This document shows positions 47,401 through 57,264 of a stretch of DNA of 64,000 nucleotides, piece after piece. Position 1 is the first letter of the stretch, and each line of letters opens with the position of its first letter. Below the pieces are notes generated by a model that searched no databases, was not told the origin of the DNA, and saw only the letters and a program-made list of their open reading frames with translations. The translations under genes and the position numbers were made by a program. Origin of the DNA: Symbiodinium natans (taxonomy: Eukaryota > Sar > Dinophyceae > Suessiales > Symbiodiniaceae); assembly GCA_905221605.1 (NCBI GenBank), contig CAJNDS010000291.1, positions 961,765 through 1,025,764 of the forward strand. Reading direction: 5' to 3'.

Positions 47401-49402
47401 AAAGACCGCCAATTCAACATCTGCACTTCTCACGGAGCCATGTTTCCCACAGTTCCCAGCGAAAGCTCAAGGTATGCATATATGTATATATGTGTGTATA
47501 ATGTTATCGGTGTCACAAACTTTCCTGAGATGATGCATAGGCTCGCGTAAGCTGTGCTACCGGGCCCAACAATAAGGCAAATGACCTTACGGAGAGGGTG
47601 AAGGGGAAAGATCGGAGGGGCCGCGCGAAGATGCGACCATGCACCACATGTGAACACGGCAGGAAGAACTTGTCCATGCAAACCGAGCCAGAAGCAGGCG
47701 CACATCTTGGAAGAGAGGGGAAGGGTACAAGCAGAAACAGTTGAACTGAGCCGTGGCAACAGTATGAGAAAGCCTTATACAAGCAGCACCGTGAACGGCC
47801 AACACGCGTATCTGAAGCACAGGACAGGCATTCCCCCAGGTCTGCGCATGGTTCTATATAAACTCAGCAAGATGTTTGGCTTGTCGAATTCACCACTCAT
47901 TTTTCTCATATCATATGTGTCTAAAAGTTCTATGAAAACAAAGCCTGACATCAACCTACGCACTTTGTGCATGTTGCATCGAGCTGGCATGGTGAGCCAG
48001 CAGCCAACACGACCACACCACCTGCACCTGAAGGAAGCATGAAGCAGCAAGATGCAGCAAGACGCTCAAAACACCCCCGAGGTTCTCATTGGGCAGCTCG
48101 TTGGTGCAGCTGTGGCACTTCCCAGCAGCCGTCTTTCTGACAGCTTTGGTCGCAAACCCATGGTTTACGCATCTTGTTCTGCTCTATGTGCCGCTTGTCC
48201 ACATGATTTCGCGTAGTTTTGAATGGCCTCTCACAAGATGGGCCCAGAATATGGCATGTTGAAGCTTGAGGCTACCTTTCTGACCTTCATCAGCGCGCCA
48301 CACTTCGGATGGTATGTCATGGAAATTGGAGCAGTTCTGTATGGCCTGGGAGCTGGGTCATACATGAGTCGGATCCTTAGTTCAGGCTGCCACCTGTCAT
48401 CCCAAAGTAGGTGCCTAAAACGAGCACATCATTCGTTTCTTTGATGTTTAGGTTGCTGTTTGTTTTGGTTTTGGTGTGTTCCCTGCAAACCGAGGAAAAT
48501 TGAACGAAAGAAACGAACGCAAGGAAGAACGAAAGAGAACCCCACATCGCTCAAGCCTCCCTAAGCCACTAAACCCTAAAACCCTACCCACATAGCACAG
48601 CCAACGAAAAGATAAGGTAACAAAAGCGGTTGCACTTGGAAGATCACTGCAGCACAACGTTCGAATTATTTGGCAAAATGCATTTCACCCAATAGACAAG
48701 CTTTGGGCAGATCACTGGCTAACCCCAATACAGTAAGGGGAGCCTTTGAACGAATGTTTTTGCTGTCAAGGTGTGGACTATGCACTGGCTCTCAAGTGCT
48801 TGCCCGCGTCCAAGGACATTGACGCGTTCATCTGCTGAATAGCCAGAGATAGCCAGAGTAGCTCGAAGAGTGGCCCCAGCTAGAGCAGCTAGAAATACCT
48901 AGAACACAGCAAGGGACCGAGCATAAGCTCATGTGAGCTATCCAGGACAGCGCGCAAGCGTTTGGTCTTTGGGGCATCGCCGGCTTTCTTGGAAGCTGTT
49001 TGGGCCCACTGCTGGTTGGGGGAGTCCTGTTCTTCTTTCCTCAAGCAGGTATCTTGCTTCGCACCAGTATTGACACATCTCGGTTCAACTCGGAAAACAT
49101 CATGTGACGAAGTTGCTTCACGGGCCTGAGCCAAGATGGTTTTATCACATGCAGCTGGGCATGGGCTCAAGTCTAACTCAATGTTGACTTGTTGAGAGGC
49201 TTTTGCACAAAACACCTCAGGCTCCGAGCCCAAGATCTGGCACAGAAGCCATTTCCAGTACAAGGCCTCGGCTGTGGCATTATTGCATGGCCTGTTTGTT
49301 TGCCTCCTTTGCCAGGGCTACGCCCTTGGCATACTATCAGCCGGTGCGCTTCCTGCTCTAGCCGTGATCCGTGCAACTACACACATTCGCAGGGAAGTGT
49401 AG
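44405..49402 (+). CDS. MFS permease of the GPH/sucrose-transporter-like type, 14 exons
   Basis: Exons as read: 44405-44514, 44627-44687, 44803-44889, 45070-45195, 45459-45502, 45584-45638, 45795-45884, 46143-46234, 46395-about 46438, about 48056-48189, 48271-48367, 48771-48820, 48946-49048 and 49221-49402 (stop TAG). Together they give about 425 residues and about twelve membrane segments. Landmarks in order are PIAGMCSDRLSSRWGRRRPI (MFS motif A in the SDR-x-x-SRWGRRRP form of GPH and SLC45/SUT carriers), ALNVAYAAHAALPAE, AGIVSGII plus ALHSFLGAVLAMAV, DFFWVCTGRLLFYT plus VFMEYFIRDM, LSDSFGRKPMVY (second motif A), YGLGAGSYMS plus VDYALALKCLP, and WGIAGFLGSCLGPLLVGG. These are the signature segments of the family in the right order. 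Family members carry sugars or related solutes with a cation; the substrate here is not known. Donors are GT, GC or GA. The exon 9 to 10 join across a 1.6-kb intron is not resolved. Confidence 0.85.
48368..48770 (+). other. intron with GT donor in the MFS gene
   Basis: The join restores Y-M-S-V-D-Y-A across the border (TACATGA|GTCGGA ... CAAG|GTGTGG). 403 bp, canonical. Confidence 0.7.
48821..48945 (+). other. intron with GA donor in the MFS gene
   Basis: The upstream exon ends KCLPASKDI and the intron starts GACGCG and ends TCCAG. The next exon starts GACAGCGCG, giving K-D-I-D-S-A-Q-A-F-G-L-W-G in phase, the expected family sequence. The direct repeat GAC at both borders is notable. Confidence 0.65.
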
Positions 49403-50156
49403 AATCAATGAAGGCCCTCAGCAAGTCTCAGCCTTAGAAGTCTTAGAATTAGGCTGACTTTGGAGCCATTCTGTCCAGAAAAGGAGTATGTCGTTTTGCA
49501 GCGTTTCATGGTCAGATTGCCAGCCTGAGCGTTGGGCTTTGAACTTGGATCTGAGACCGCATGCCGAGACAACTTTATAAGCGTTAACCTATCGGCCCTG
49601 ACAGGATCCTGCAGCTTGATGTCCTACGTAGGGGAGGGGGGAGGGGAAGTGCCTACTTATTGCACATCTTGCTCATATCTACATACGTAACAGACTAGTA
49701 CAAGCCTGCCCAACTCCGCTGCAGTCCAAGCTCACAGCTGCATCCGTCCGTCTGCTGCTCCGTCCGTTCAGACTTCTTTAACTTTCGAAGTTCCCACCGC
49801 CGTCCCCTGCAATCCACCTTGCTTCACTGCTTCACGTAAGCCACACTCACCTTCACATTCACCCCTACCGGATCCCACTGGCACGCTCACACCGTCCAGA
49901 ACCCACCGATCTGCTCCAACATTCTTGAGGCTGGCGTTTCATCCACCTGCGCGCATCACCTGCCGATTGCCCGACTTGGACTATTTGCGCCGGCGCAAAA
50001 AGGCTTCTTTTCCGTCCACTCTGATTTTTCTGGAGTGCCTGCTATATCCTTTGTGGCTACTAGCTACATACGTAATGGACCGTAATGGACGAGTACGGCT
50101 CGGTGAACAAACCTTAAAAACCCTGAGACGCTAGAATCCCAAACCTTCAGTTCTTC
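49403..50156. other. no gene recognised
   Basis: Includes the likely 3' UTR of the MFS gene. A GGGGAGGGGGGAGGGG tract lies at about 49632-49648. Confidence 0.45.
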
Positions 50157-50606
50157 TCAATGCATCGCATCGGCTGAATTCCTTGGCATGAAGTTAGGCA
50201 TCGTCTGTCTGTCTGAACAATGTTTTATGCGATGTCTCTGAACCGGAATCACGGTATCTAGACGGACTCCATTGCCGCCGCACAATCCCGTCAAACTCAT
50301 GCGGCGGAAATCTCGTCCACCATCCTCAATTTCCTTTGGGCCTCCATTTAAGCGTTCCCTCAGAACAACCCTCTTCAAACCACGCGTGCTTCCGCGATCT
50401 TCCGCAGCTTCTTGGCATTTCTTATTCCAGCCCGCGGACGTGATCTTGCGCTGCCTCGGGCACCCTTCTATTTGTTGACCAGGTGTGAACGCCGCCACGC
50501 CGTTTGGTACGTTTCCCGTCTCCAAGAGCGTTGGCTCAAGCACATGAGACTTCATGGGCGTGCAGATTGGCCATGCCTGCCTTCCATCTGAACTAGGCCT
50601 CAACAT
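50157..50606 (-). CDS. hypothetical minus-strand ORF, 149 aa, basic
   Basis: The frame includes MKSHVLEPTLLETGNVPNGV, RKITSAGWNKKCQEAAEDRG and LKRVVLRERLNGGPKEIEDG, which look like a real basic protein rather than a shadow. The other frames here are poor. No motif is recognised and no introns are evident. It may be a fragment of a mobile-element protein. Confidence 0.35.
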   Translation of the reverse strand: MLRPSSDGRQAWPICTPMKSHVLEPTLLETGNVPNGVAAFTPGQQIEGCPRQRKITSAGWNKKCQEAAEDRGSTRGLKRVVLRERLNGGPKEIEDGGRDFRRMSLTGLCGGNGVRLDTVIPVQRHRIKHCSDRQTMPNFMPRNSADAMH

Positions 50607-51500
50607 CTTCGGATCATAGAACCACGATGAACCACGTTTAAGCTCCGCACAAGGTCATCTATTTGAGTATGTAAGTGTTGCTGAATTTGTACGGTATGCC
50701 GTTTCGCCGTTTTCGTCTTGCGCGCCAATCGTCTTTCGCGCCAAGGCGGGTGTGATTCGCAACCAGTACACAGAAGCCCATGCTATTTCACGTGTTGCCG
50801 CCAATTGAGTTGCCTTGCGTTCCACATGTCACCGACATACCCGGCTGGTCAACTGAGGCTCGTCTACTGGATACAGCGGAATAAGTGAGCAACTCCGACT
50901 CTATGGAGTCCTGTTCTGGCCCGCCAGGTGAGTTGGTGTGGCAACGGCCCTGGAGGCCGGCTATGGAGATCTATGGAGCATGTGAGGGTGGGGAGTGGAC
51001 GGCAAACGAGGGAGATGTGGAGAGAGGGAGGGCCCCCCCTTCACAAAAAATGCCCCTTTTCGTCTAACAACATACATTGGGCAAATTAGGGATAAAACAT
51101 TTGCTGCCAGCTATAAAACATCTTTGCATGAGACTCTTGCAGGGGCTCCATATGCAAGATCATTTTAACGTTCTGTCTTATACCTGAAATGCACACCACG
51201 GAAGTGCTATGAGCTTGCGTTGCTTTTGTCATGAAACCTACATACCTAGGAGGGCCCGAGACTGTTCCGAAAGCCAAGCAGGCTGCCTCCAGATGAATGA
51301 AGGCGTTGTGAGACGGTCTCCCATCTCCAGTTGCCCTTGAAATACAGGTTCTTGCATCGCATGCATGTCATGTATGTGTCTGGTCTGTATATGTGGTGAG
51401 ATGCCTCCACCCCCCTACATTGACAACTCTCGCAAAGCCGGGGTGCTGCGAGACGTCGGCAGAGAAAAACCTCGTGAATCTAAAGCTCGCTCGCATAAGT
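50607..51500. other. no gene recognised
   Basis: Only short frames. Confidence 0.4.
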
Positions 51501-51698
51501 TCACCCACCACAGCTTCTCCTCATGTGCTCACAGTCGTCGCCGTCGCCCTCTGACTGAGACGATGAAGCACAGCATTCACAAGCCTCTATCATTTCCTGG
51601 CTGTCCTTGTCAGACTTCTCCTGTGCCTCTTCAAAAAGTTCATCCCATTCATCACGAGTGGCATTGTCGCTACTTAGTTCCCAGGAAAGCCCAGACTC
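51501..51698 (-). CDS. last exon of an unrecognised acidic minus-strand protein
   Basis: After an AG|G acceptor (CGATAG|GAG) the minus strand encodes 65 residues, ESGLSWELSSDNATRDEWDE, then LFEEAQEKSDKDSQEMIE, a Cys/Ser-rich part (ACECCASSSQSEGDGDD) and a TGA stop at 51501. The composition (Glu/Asp/Ser/Lys) and the clean acceptor support a real C-terminal exon. Upstream exons should lie to the right of 51.7 kb but were not found with confidence. Confidence 0.45.
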   Translation of the reverse strand, partial: ESGLSWELSSDNATRDEWDELFEEAQEKSDKDSQEMIEACECCASSSQSEGDGDDCEHMRRSCGG

Positions 51699-51879
51699 CT
51701 ATCGTGTTTAAATTCAGAGGGTTGCGAATCCACTACAAAAATACTCGAAGCCTATCTGTGGCAGCTGTGGTTTGCGGGGTGATTGGAACATACAAGACAA
51801 GGGTTGTCTGTCCATCTGACCTTGGGCTTTCGGGCTCGGCTTGGACACGCCTGCTTCAAGCACATGACTCAAACCTTTC

Positions 51880-51992
51880 CTGCAATCACAGAAGCAAACT
51901 ACAAACAAAACGATAAAATAGTGATAACATCAGGGCACCCTTCCTGCAGTCTCAGAAGCAAACTACAAACAAAACGATAAAATAGTGATGGC
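51880..51992. repeat. direct duplication of ~50-60 bp
   Basis: CAGAAGCAAACTACAAACAA, continuing to AATAGTGAT, occurs at about 51890 and again at about 51953. The sequence before it (TTCCTGCA) is also shared. Confidence 0.9.
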
Positions 51993-52195
51993 ATCATTGT
52001 GTAGCTGTAATAATATCATAAACCCATTTTCGCTAAGTAAAATGCCCCACGAGCATTTTGCGAAGTTGCAACGTGGACGTTTTGTTGCTTGAACGTGCTT
52101 TGACTTTTCAAACCATGTTTCCGGTTTTTGAGCCGCTGTTATGTACCCGTGGGGCTTGCCCACAGGTGCATGTCTGAATGGCTCGCCCACGCGTG

Positions 52196-52200
52196 CATAC

Positions 52201-52232
<32 letters not shown>
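52196..52232. repeat. TA then GA microsatellite
   Basis: ATATATAT followed by AGAGAGAG directly before the coding-like frame at 52232. Confidence 0.9.
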
Positions 52233-52400
52233 TTCCAGCAAGATCTGGAAACGCTTTTGAGGTTGTTCCAGCAAACGCAGCAGCAGCTGGCCCAAGTAGT
52301 CGGGGAAGAGGCGATGGCAGCGCGCCCGGACAGCCAGCGGAGCCTCCGCGCATGCGGGGAAGCGATCAAAACTCTCTACGACCTGCTCGCCCTGCAATGA
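52232..52400 (+). CDS. possible C-terminal helical exon (conflict with minus strand)
   Basis: The plus frame reads FQQDLETLLRLFQQTQQQLA, QVVGEEAMAARPDSQRSLRA and CGEAIKTLYDLLALQ before TGA, a coiled-coil-like C-terminus. The minus strand over the same bases is also open and protein-like (RDLLKEASQESHSLQGEQVV, LFPDYLGQLLLRLLEQPQKR). Only one is likely to be real. I prefer plus for its high G/C at third positions and clean stop. The minus frame would fit a gene leading to the exon at 51501-51698. Confidence 0.35.
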
Positions 52401-52649
52401 GTGGCTTTCTTGAGAGGCTTCTTTGAGCAAATCACGGCACAGGGCCAGGCCTGACCGCAGTTGAAACGCCAATATGCGAGTTGCATAGTCTTCTGAGACC
52501 CCCCCTTGCCTCAAACTCCGACCCCCCCTTGAGAGGGAAAGTTTGCCTCCAAAAACACCCCAAATGAGGGGGACCCCAGGATCGGCCCGGGTCCCAGTTA
52601 AAAATGCGATTTTTTCGTACTGAAATCGATGACCAAAACCGAGCCTGGA

Positions 52650-52890
52650 CCTCCCTGGGACCCCCCCCCCGAGACCCTTCTGGGACTTTGGGGACTTTCT
52701 CGGACCGTGGACCCCCCTGGGACCCCCCTGGGACCCCCCTGGGACCCCCCGGAGACCCTTTGGAACCCCCTTGCAGGGGTCCTGGACCTCTGAAACCCCT
52801 GGCACCTTCCCAGGGGGTCCCAGGGGGGTCCCAGGGGGTCCCAGGGGGGTCCCAGGGGGGTCCCAGGGGCCCCAGACCCCCCCGGGGGGT
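52650..52890. repeat. inverted minisatellite: CTGGGACCCCC arm and GGGGGTCCCAG arm
   Basis: Several copies of CTGGGACCCCCC (about 52656-52762) are followed by copies of the complementary GGTCCCAGGGGG (about 52806-52870), so the two arms can fold into one long GC hairpin. The 317-residue minus frame running through it is largely a repeat translation. Confidence 0.85.
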
Positions 52891-52954
52891 ACCCCCCTGA
52901 CCCCCGTAAAAAACACTAAAAGACATCAATGGTCGTAGGTTTGGGGTCCTAATT

Positions 52955-53157
52955 ATATTAGGGCTGACGCCCTAGGTCTGAGGCGTAGCCAGTCACTGCC
53001 GTCTCGTCTACCGGGAGGCTTTACCCTCCCTCACCGTTCTGTGGAGACGCTCGGGCGGGGACCTCGGTCGAAGCCTCGAGCGCCCATGCATATGGACAGC
53101 GGCGCTCTCGGCAGTTTAGGGTTTAGGGTTTAGGGTTTAGGGTTTAGGGTTTAGGGT
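52955..53157 (+). repeat. stem-loop block with TTTAGGG tail, copy 1
   Basis: A GC-rich block (about 52955-53114) holds several hairpins, including GGGAGGCTTTACCCTCCC and CGCTCGGGCG...CGAGCGCCC. It runs straight into six TTTAGGG units (53115-53157). The architecture and some words are shared with copy 2 at 57.85-58.22 kb. Confidence 0.65.
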
Positions 53158-54012
53158 GTGTCAGGGGAGGGCGCGCGCTCGGGTGTGAAACACCCCGGGC
53201 CGCGCGCTCGCGTTGCCCGTCAACCCACCCCGGCCACCCAAACTATACTCTATTAGGGTTTAGGGTTTATGGAATTTACTTTCTTGTGCTCTGATGCTTG
53301 CTTTGGTGTTTTTAAAGTTGCGCTGTTAGGGTTTAAGCTGGGGTTGGGGGTAGCCTCGGCCCTTTTCGGGCCTTCGGCGTGTCAGGGCCCATAGAGGCCC
53401 CTATTTATTTGAAGGTCAAGGAGACCCTTTGTGCCGGCTCCTGGACTTCCCTTCTTCAAGGGCCTCCCGGCTAGACAAGAGAGGTCCACCAGCTTCCAGA
53501 GGGCCCCCGGAGTCCCAAGTCGCGGGAGTTTGGTTTGCAAGCTTGCTTTGATGTTTTTAAAGTTGCGGCTTCCTTGGCTAAGGCTATCTGTGGCTGAGGT
53601 TGTGCCAGGGGGCAGCCTTGGCTCTCCTCGGTTGGGAGGGTCCTAGGCCAATCACAGGGAATGGGTCAGTTTGAAATTCAAAGACGAAACAACAACATGT
53701 TTACATGTTGCAGGCGTTGTCGACTATTTTTGCGCACTAGCGCGTGCTCGGTTGTTGGTGTTCGAGCCAGCAAGCTGCAAACATGCACGTCGCCTGCGAC
53801 GCGTGAGGGTCTTGATTAGAACACGATAATAATAAAGAGTCACGAAGCTCGGGCAGCAAGTCAAAGCGCGTAGCACTGCATTTTCGTTTGTCAGCTTGGA
53901 GAAGCGGTGGACAACTGCACTGGTACAGATTACAATGGAGGATAGGCGCATCCAGCCTGCCACCAAAACAGGTACTCCTGTGGTCACGCTTCGTAGGACA
54001 GGGCTACAGAGG
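53158..54012. other. no confident gene; shared repeat words
   Basis: A further short TTTAGGG stretch at about 53256-53270. AAGAGAGGTCCACCAGCT-like sequence at about 53478 recurs near 57196. Confidence 0.4.
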
Positions 54013-54408
54013 CTACGGCGCGGCTAAAATGAGGAGCGGCATCGGAACAAGCACCAGGCGAGAGCTGCGGAGCCAAGCAGTTGCAGTCCAGGAAGGTCCC
54101 AGCACCACGGCAATCCACAGCAGGCCCCAGTTGTCGGGCAGCAGGCGAGCAGCCCAGGCCAGCAAAATCCTGCGGCGACTCGGCCAGGCACCCGGCTCCA
54201 TCCAAGCCAGAGCCCACGCAGCAGTCTCGAGCTGCGCAGTGGACCTTTGCCCTGTCGGCGAGAGAGGTGTGTTGCTGGCCAGGGAGCCTCCGGCGCCGTT
54301 CTCTTCCCTGTGCACAAGGACCGGCGTGCCCAGCAGCCCTCGATGAATCGCCTCGAGATCTTCGTCGTCTGCGATGTCTGCCCAGCGACGACTCGGAGCG
54401 CCTGCCAT
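54013..54408 (-). CDS. unrecognised minus-strand ORF, downstream of the helicase fragment
   Basis: The frame begins with ATG at 54408 (MAGAPSRRWADIADDEDLEA) and stays open for 131 residues (IHRGLLGTPVLVHREENGAG, then Ala/Trp/Leu-rich). The N-terminus looks convincingly coding; the later part may run into an intron. It lies just past the helicase C-terminus on the same strand. No function can be given. Confidence 0.4.
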   Translation of the reverse strand: MAGAPSRRWADIADDEDLEAIHRGLLGTPVLVHREENGAGGSLASNTPLSPTGQRSTAQLETAAWALAWMEPGAWPSRRRILLAWAARLLPDNWGLLWIAVVLGPSWTATAWLRSSRLVLVPMPLLILAAP

Positions 54409-54747
54409 GGTGGCGAACGAAAGATGGGACTAGGCTGAGCAAGGGACTACAACCCAGGATCCTGGAGCCAAGCTCGCAAGGCTGCGCAGCAATTTGTACC
54501 ACAGTTCTGGCGAGCTTCCAGTAGCCGCACCTTGAGCGGACGCTGGAGACGGCTCCGGCTGTGACGTGCAAGAAGCGGGACTCTCCATGAACACGCTCAG
54601 ACATTGTGGCGCACAGAGCTCACACACTGTCGAAAAGCACGGCCAGTATTTTTTCGCACACCATGCGTGAAGCATGTGACTGCCTGAAGAATGTGAGAAG
54701 AGAGGTGAGGAGGTCTTTACAAAGGTGTACAAGAGAGGCCGGCTGAC

Positions 54748-55010
54748 TCAATGGGCGGGGATGAAGTGCTTGGTGCCGACCTTGCCCGCCACCAAGTAGT
54801 TCTCGTCGTGCTCCACACGAGAGAGGGCGACATAAGCGGCGGCGCGGCAGAGTGCTCGATCCAGCCAGATGGTGATGTGCGGCAGCGTTGCGCCCTGGAT
54901 TTTGGGGATAGTGCACGCGTAGCCCAGCCGGACTGGGAAGGTGGTGACCTGGCCATGGCCTTCCACTTCCTCCGTGCAGAGGTGCACTGCGAGCGGTCGC
55001 TGGGGCCAAG
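54748..55010 (-). CDS. Pif1-like helicase, C-terminal fragment
   Basis: On the minus strand the frame reads VEGHGQVTTFPVRLGYACTI, PKIQGATLPHITIWLD, ALCRAAAYVALSRVEHDENY and ends KVGTKHFIPAH with a stop at 54748. The T-I-x-K-x-QG-x-T and YVALSR strings are motifs V and VI of superfamily-1 Pif1/Helitron helicases, which unwind DNA using ATP. Walker A and motifs II to IV are absent, so this is only the last exon or a remnant. The frame stays open to 55164, but that part is antisense to a better plus-strand exon, so I end the call near 55010. Pif1-like sequences are common in dinoflagellate mobile elements. Confidence 0.7.
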
Positions 55011-55159
55011 GCCGCCGCAACAAGGGCAGCGCTCCGGCGCTCAGAGCAGTACTTGGAGGCGAGGCCAGAGCAACATCCCGCCCAAAGTCCGCACCTTGCT
55101 TGACCCAGGCGCGCCGGGAGGCAAAGCGGGCGCAAGGGCGCTTTCGCGTGCAGCAGCGA

Positions 55160-55639
55160 GCCAACTTGAAGAGGAAGACTCAAGACGGCGACGAAGAGGC
55201 TGCACGCGGCACCGGCTTTCGCAGACAGACTGCGCGTGTCCCGCAGGCCGCTGCTGCCTTGGCTGCGCTGCGCTCGAAAGAGGCAGCGAGAAAGCGTGCC
55301 TGGCGCGCACGCCAAAGAGAAGCAGCGCAGAAGGCTCTGGCTCTGAAGCAGGCGAGCCGGCGCAAACCCGACTGCAGGGGCAGGGTGGGGTCACCACTGT
55401 GGCAGGAGCTGGAGCGGCTGCGCGAACGGCTGCGCGAGGCGTTCGGCCGCGAGCCATTGGAAAAGGCAGGCAGAGGACCGCGCGCAGTGCCCGGTTTGCT
55501 CGCTTCCCTGCAGGAGCTGCTTCTTCATCACTGGGCCCAGGTGGCTACCGCCATGCAGCGCAGGCAGACAGCCGTGCATACGGAAAGCGTTGTGACTCTC
55601 GAGGCAGACGCCGTGGAGCCCCAAGCAGAAAGCTTCGAG
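55160..55639 (+). CDS. basic, coiled-coil-rich protein exon (plus strand)
   Basis: The frame reads NLKRKTQDGDEEAARGTGFR, AALAALRSKEAARKRAWRAR, QREAAQKALALKQASRRKP, PLWQELERLRERLREAFGRE and VTLEADAVEPQAESFE. It then meets a strong donor, GAG|GTGAGA, at 55640. Codons are G/C-rich at third positions. The product is helical and Arg/Ala/Glu-rich, like nucleic-acid-binding or coiled-coil proteins, with no family assigned. The frame is open further left, but there it is antisense to the helicase fragment. It is probably joined to the exon at 56145-56260. Confidence 0.5.
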
Positions 55640-56144
55640 GTGAGACAGGGTGATTGGACAACTAGTAGGCAAGGGATTTTCACGGTCAGGTCCATCTCCG
55701 ACCACACGCCGCGGCGGACGAGGCCAGGTGGAAGATGCGGTGGTGTCGAATCACTGTGTTAACGATTTGGCAGCAGCGCCCTGACGCAGGAGCACAGTCC
55801 GGCCAGTGAAGGCGAGAGCGAGGACCGAAAGTGTTGCGTCTTTGAAAGTCAGGGTCGGAGCCCAGCGCTGCATTCCCAGCGACTAGGACTCCTTCGACCT
55901 AAGCTGGCTCTTCGAGGCAGGCAGGACGACTGACGGGTGAAAGCTGGAGTCACCTCGCTGGACAGGATGACGACGCAGCACCACCGGCAGTCGAGGACGC
56001 CTTGAACCACTTAGCCGGAGTCCAGTATGACCTGGTCCGGAGGCGACCACGTCGGCGTCGTGTGCCACGACCGACGCAGAGGCTGCAACAAGAGCGTCTT
56101 GATGCTTGTGTTACATGTTTTCCTTCCTCTCCTGTCTTCTCTGC

Positions 56145-56260
56145 AGAAAGCTGAGCAGGAAGCAGCTTTGCTGGCAAGGGCAAGAGCCCGGTCGCTGCAC
56201 GACGACGACGATGATCCGGACTGGCGCCCGTGGCGCCCTCGGAGTCAAGGAAGTGTGTAG
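56145..56260 (+). CDS. last exon of the coiled-coil protein
   Basis: After a TCTGCAG acceptor the plus strand reads KAEQEAALLARARARSLHDD, DDDPDWRPWRPRSQGSV and TAG. Its style matches the exon at 55160-55639, and an acidic run ends the protein. The acceptor is followed by A rather than G. An intron of about 500 bp, perhaps with another exon inside it, separates the two. Confidence 0.45.
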
Positions 56261-57264
56261 GACGCAGACTGTGAAGCAAGCCTGACGAGGACAGGGGGCG
56301 CCAGTTCCAGCCGGGACTGAGGCCACGCACGGCCTGGCTAGGGGACTGCCTACGGCACGAGAGTCAGCATAGAACTCGAAATATATTGTAGTGGTGCATC
56401 GAAGCTTTACTTGCATGCCAGGCAGGTTCCCAGGGAGGGGTGTCGTGTTCGGTTTGGGGACCCACGGGCGGCGAACAGTTGCGGCACAGGTTCGCCCCTG
56501 TGGGCCCTTCCTACTTTGAAATGCGCGTGCGTTTGTCGAAAAAAACTTGTTCATGTCTCTGGAGTGTAATTCAAGACACAGCAGAGAGGAAAGCCATTTC
56601 TGTTAGCATGGAGGCTGGGGGGCGACGGGGATCCTACCCGAACCAAAAGGAAGAAAGGGTTAGGGCCCGAAGCCCGAGCAGCTCTTGTCTGGCGGGGCCC
56701 AGGCTGTTTTTGGGTGCGGCCGGCTTAAGCGCGCGAGGAATTCTGAAGGGTGTGGAGAGACAGAGTGCGCCAAGGCGACCACGCGTGGTCCCGCGGAGGC
56801 ACAGAGGTGCAGAGTATCAGTCCCGCGGTATTGTAGGCAGTGTTACAGATAAGCAAGGACGCAAGATGCGAAGGCAAGGCCGAGGATGCCCCTCGCTGAG
56901 GCCCGCTGCCTCGCATCGACGCCGGACAAGCCAGAGTACAACTCTCTCGTCTGTCGAAAGAGAGCAGCAGCAGTTTAAGAACAAAGCATATCGACACCTC
57001 TCGCGCCATGCTCCGCAAGCACGAGAGGAACAAAAAGGCTCGTCAGGGTTTTGAATTCTTTGTTCAACCCCAGCATGGGGCAGATTTTTGTGTCGGGGTG
57101 AGGAACAGGGTCGGGCCCACGTGGGTGAAGCAGACAGGGCTGCTTCCAAAGCCGACCCCAAGCCTCTTAAGCCCTGAGCGTCCGGCGCAAGAAAAGAGGT
57201 CCACCAGCTATTGGTGCCCAAAACCATCGCTCTCAATACTCAAAAATCGCATTTCTTGCGACAT
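56261..57264 (+). other. long plus-strand ORF of doubtful status (56440-57054)
   Basis: An open frame of 204 codons encodes a Arg/Ser-rich product (RPRVVPRRHRGAEYQSRGIV). It has no motif and lies in GC-rich repeat-laden sequence, so it may be chance. Nothing else is seen in this stretch. Confidence 0.2.

Noticed and set aside
51963-52916. 317-codon minus-strand ORF
   Set aside because: A large part is a Gly/Pro translation of the CTGGGACCCCC minisatellite, and another part crosses the TA/GA microsatellite. Only the middle could be coding, and it conflicts with the plus strand.
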